The notes beneath the pieces are model-generated. The model was not told where the DNA came from, did no database searches, and saw only the letters and a list, made by a program, of their open reading frames with translations. DNA of 64,000 nt, taken from contig NZ_QJKC01000001.1 of NCBI RefSeq assembly GCF_003202035.1, positions 285,406-349,405 of the forward strand, in the 5' to 3' direction. A program made the position numbers and the translations under genes. This stretch comes from Aquitalea magnusonii (GTDB taxonomy: Bacteria; Pseudomonadota; Gammaproteobacteria; Burkholderiales; Chromobacteriaceae). How positions within the stretch are numbered: the stretch's first letter is position 1; the number at the start of each line of letters is the position of its first letter. Below, in pieces: positions 63,823 through 64,000 of this stretch.

Positions 63823-64000
63823 ATGAGTGAAATCAGCCAAACCCTTCCCGCCAGTGCTGCCCCGCAAGCCAGCGACCAGCTGCGCCTGGCCAAACGCAAG
63901 AAACTGTTTATCCTGCTCGGCAGCGCCGTCGCCCTTGGCGCCGTGGCAGCCGGCAGCTACTGGACGCTGGTGGCCTCGCACCATGTCAGCACCGACAATG
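63823..64000 (+). CDS. emrA: EmrA/HlyD-type adaptor (partial, 5' end)
   Basis: The first 59 residues only: a hydrophilic N-terminus (MSEISQTLPASAAPQ), basic residues (RLAKRKK) and one membrane helix (LFILLGSAVALGAVAAGSYW), then the start of a periplasmic domain (ASHHVSTDN). This is the EmrA pattern, where V-S-T-D-N opens the beta-barrel. GAGAACC precedes ATG 63823. It runs past the right edge; an EmrB-type pump should follow. Confidence 0.85.
   Translation, partial: MSEISQTLPASAAPQASDQLRLAKRKKLFILLGSAVALGAVAAGSYWTLVASHHVSTDN

Overview
The window reads as ordinary chromosome of a GC-rich Gram-negative bacterium, most likely a betaproteobacterium of the Chromobacteriaceae (Aquitalea/Chromobacterium type). 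This is an inference from the gene mix: RND and EmrA/NodT efflux, a cbb3-oxidase copper ATPase with CcoS, several chemoreceptors, many c-di-GMP proteins and an Fap-type amyloid locus. No rRNA, tRNA, insertion sequence, prophage, CRISPR array or origin was seen. Coding density is high and genes lie on both strands in short operons, many ended by clear hairpin terminators.

Layout. 1-2.5 kb: an RND pump and its adaptor, with an AcrR-like operator inside the promoter. 3-5.5 kb: a dipeptide-binding protein divergent from a D-Ala-D-Ala dipeptidase. 5.6-14.7 kb: typA, two unknown proteins, a quinone oxidoreductase, ccoI-ccoS and an LplT-like transporter. 14.8-15.0 kb: a possible small RNA on the minus strand. 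15-19.7 kb: a VOC protein, a PAS-PAS-GGDEF-EAL protein and a chemoreceptor. 20-23.2 kb: a LysR regulator divergent from a ModA-like binding protein and a citrate-type MFS transporter. 24-27 kb: alaC, an Lrp-type regulator and a DDAH-like hydrolase. 27.4-30.9 kb: a molybdate operon modABC-nifQ-modE with a clear ModE box. 31-37.5 kb: hflX, rhlE, two overlapping tiny genes, a chemoreceptor, an HU gene and a degenerate S24/UmuD-like protein. 37.5-38.1 kb: an exported phosphatase-like protein whose catalytic cysteine is replaced.

38.4-44.4 kb holds the most distinctive system, an Fap functional-amyloid locus. One operon on the minus strand encodes an unknown exported protein, two repeat-containing amyloid-type proteins, a C39 protease (FapD) and FapE. 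On the facing plus strand lie the FapF outer-membrane pore and a sigma-54-type VpsR-like activator. A chemoreceptor gene diverges from the amyloid operon.

46.4-49.2 kb: a Cd/Pb-type MerR regulator and its efflux ATPase around a perfect MerR operator. 50-54.2 kb: a FIST sensor followed by two HD-GYP proteins in one tight operon. 54.3-57.1 kb: an exported Ntn hydrolase, an exonuclease, a small protein and a flavin reductase. 57.2-60.8 kb: a class III aminotransferase and a gamma-glutamylputrescine-synthetase-like gene divergent from a GntR regulator. 61-64 kb: an unknown secreted protein and a TetR regulator divergent from a NodT outer-membrane factor and the start of an EmrA-type adaptor.

Two themes recur. 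One is surface and signal control: amyloid, four c-di-GMP or FIST proteins and three chemoreceptors with three different sensor types. The other is metal and drug traffic: Mo uptake, Cu delivery, Cd/Pb export and two efflux pumps.
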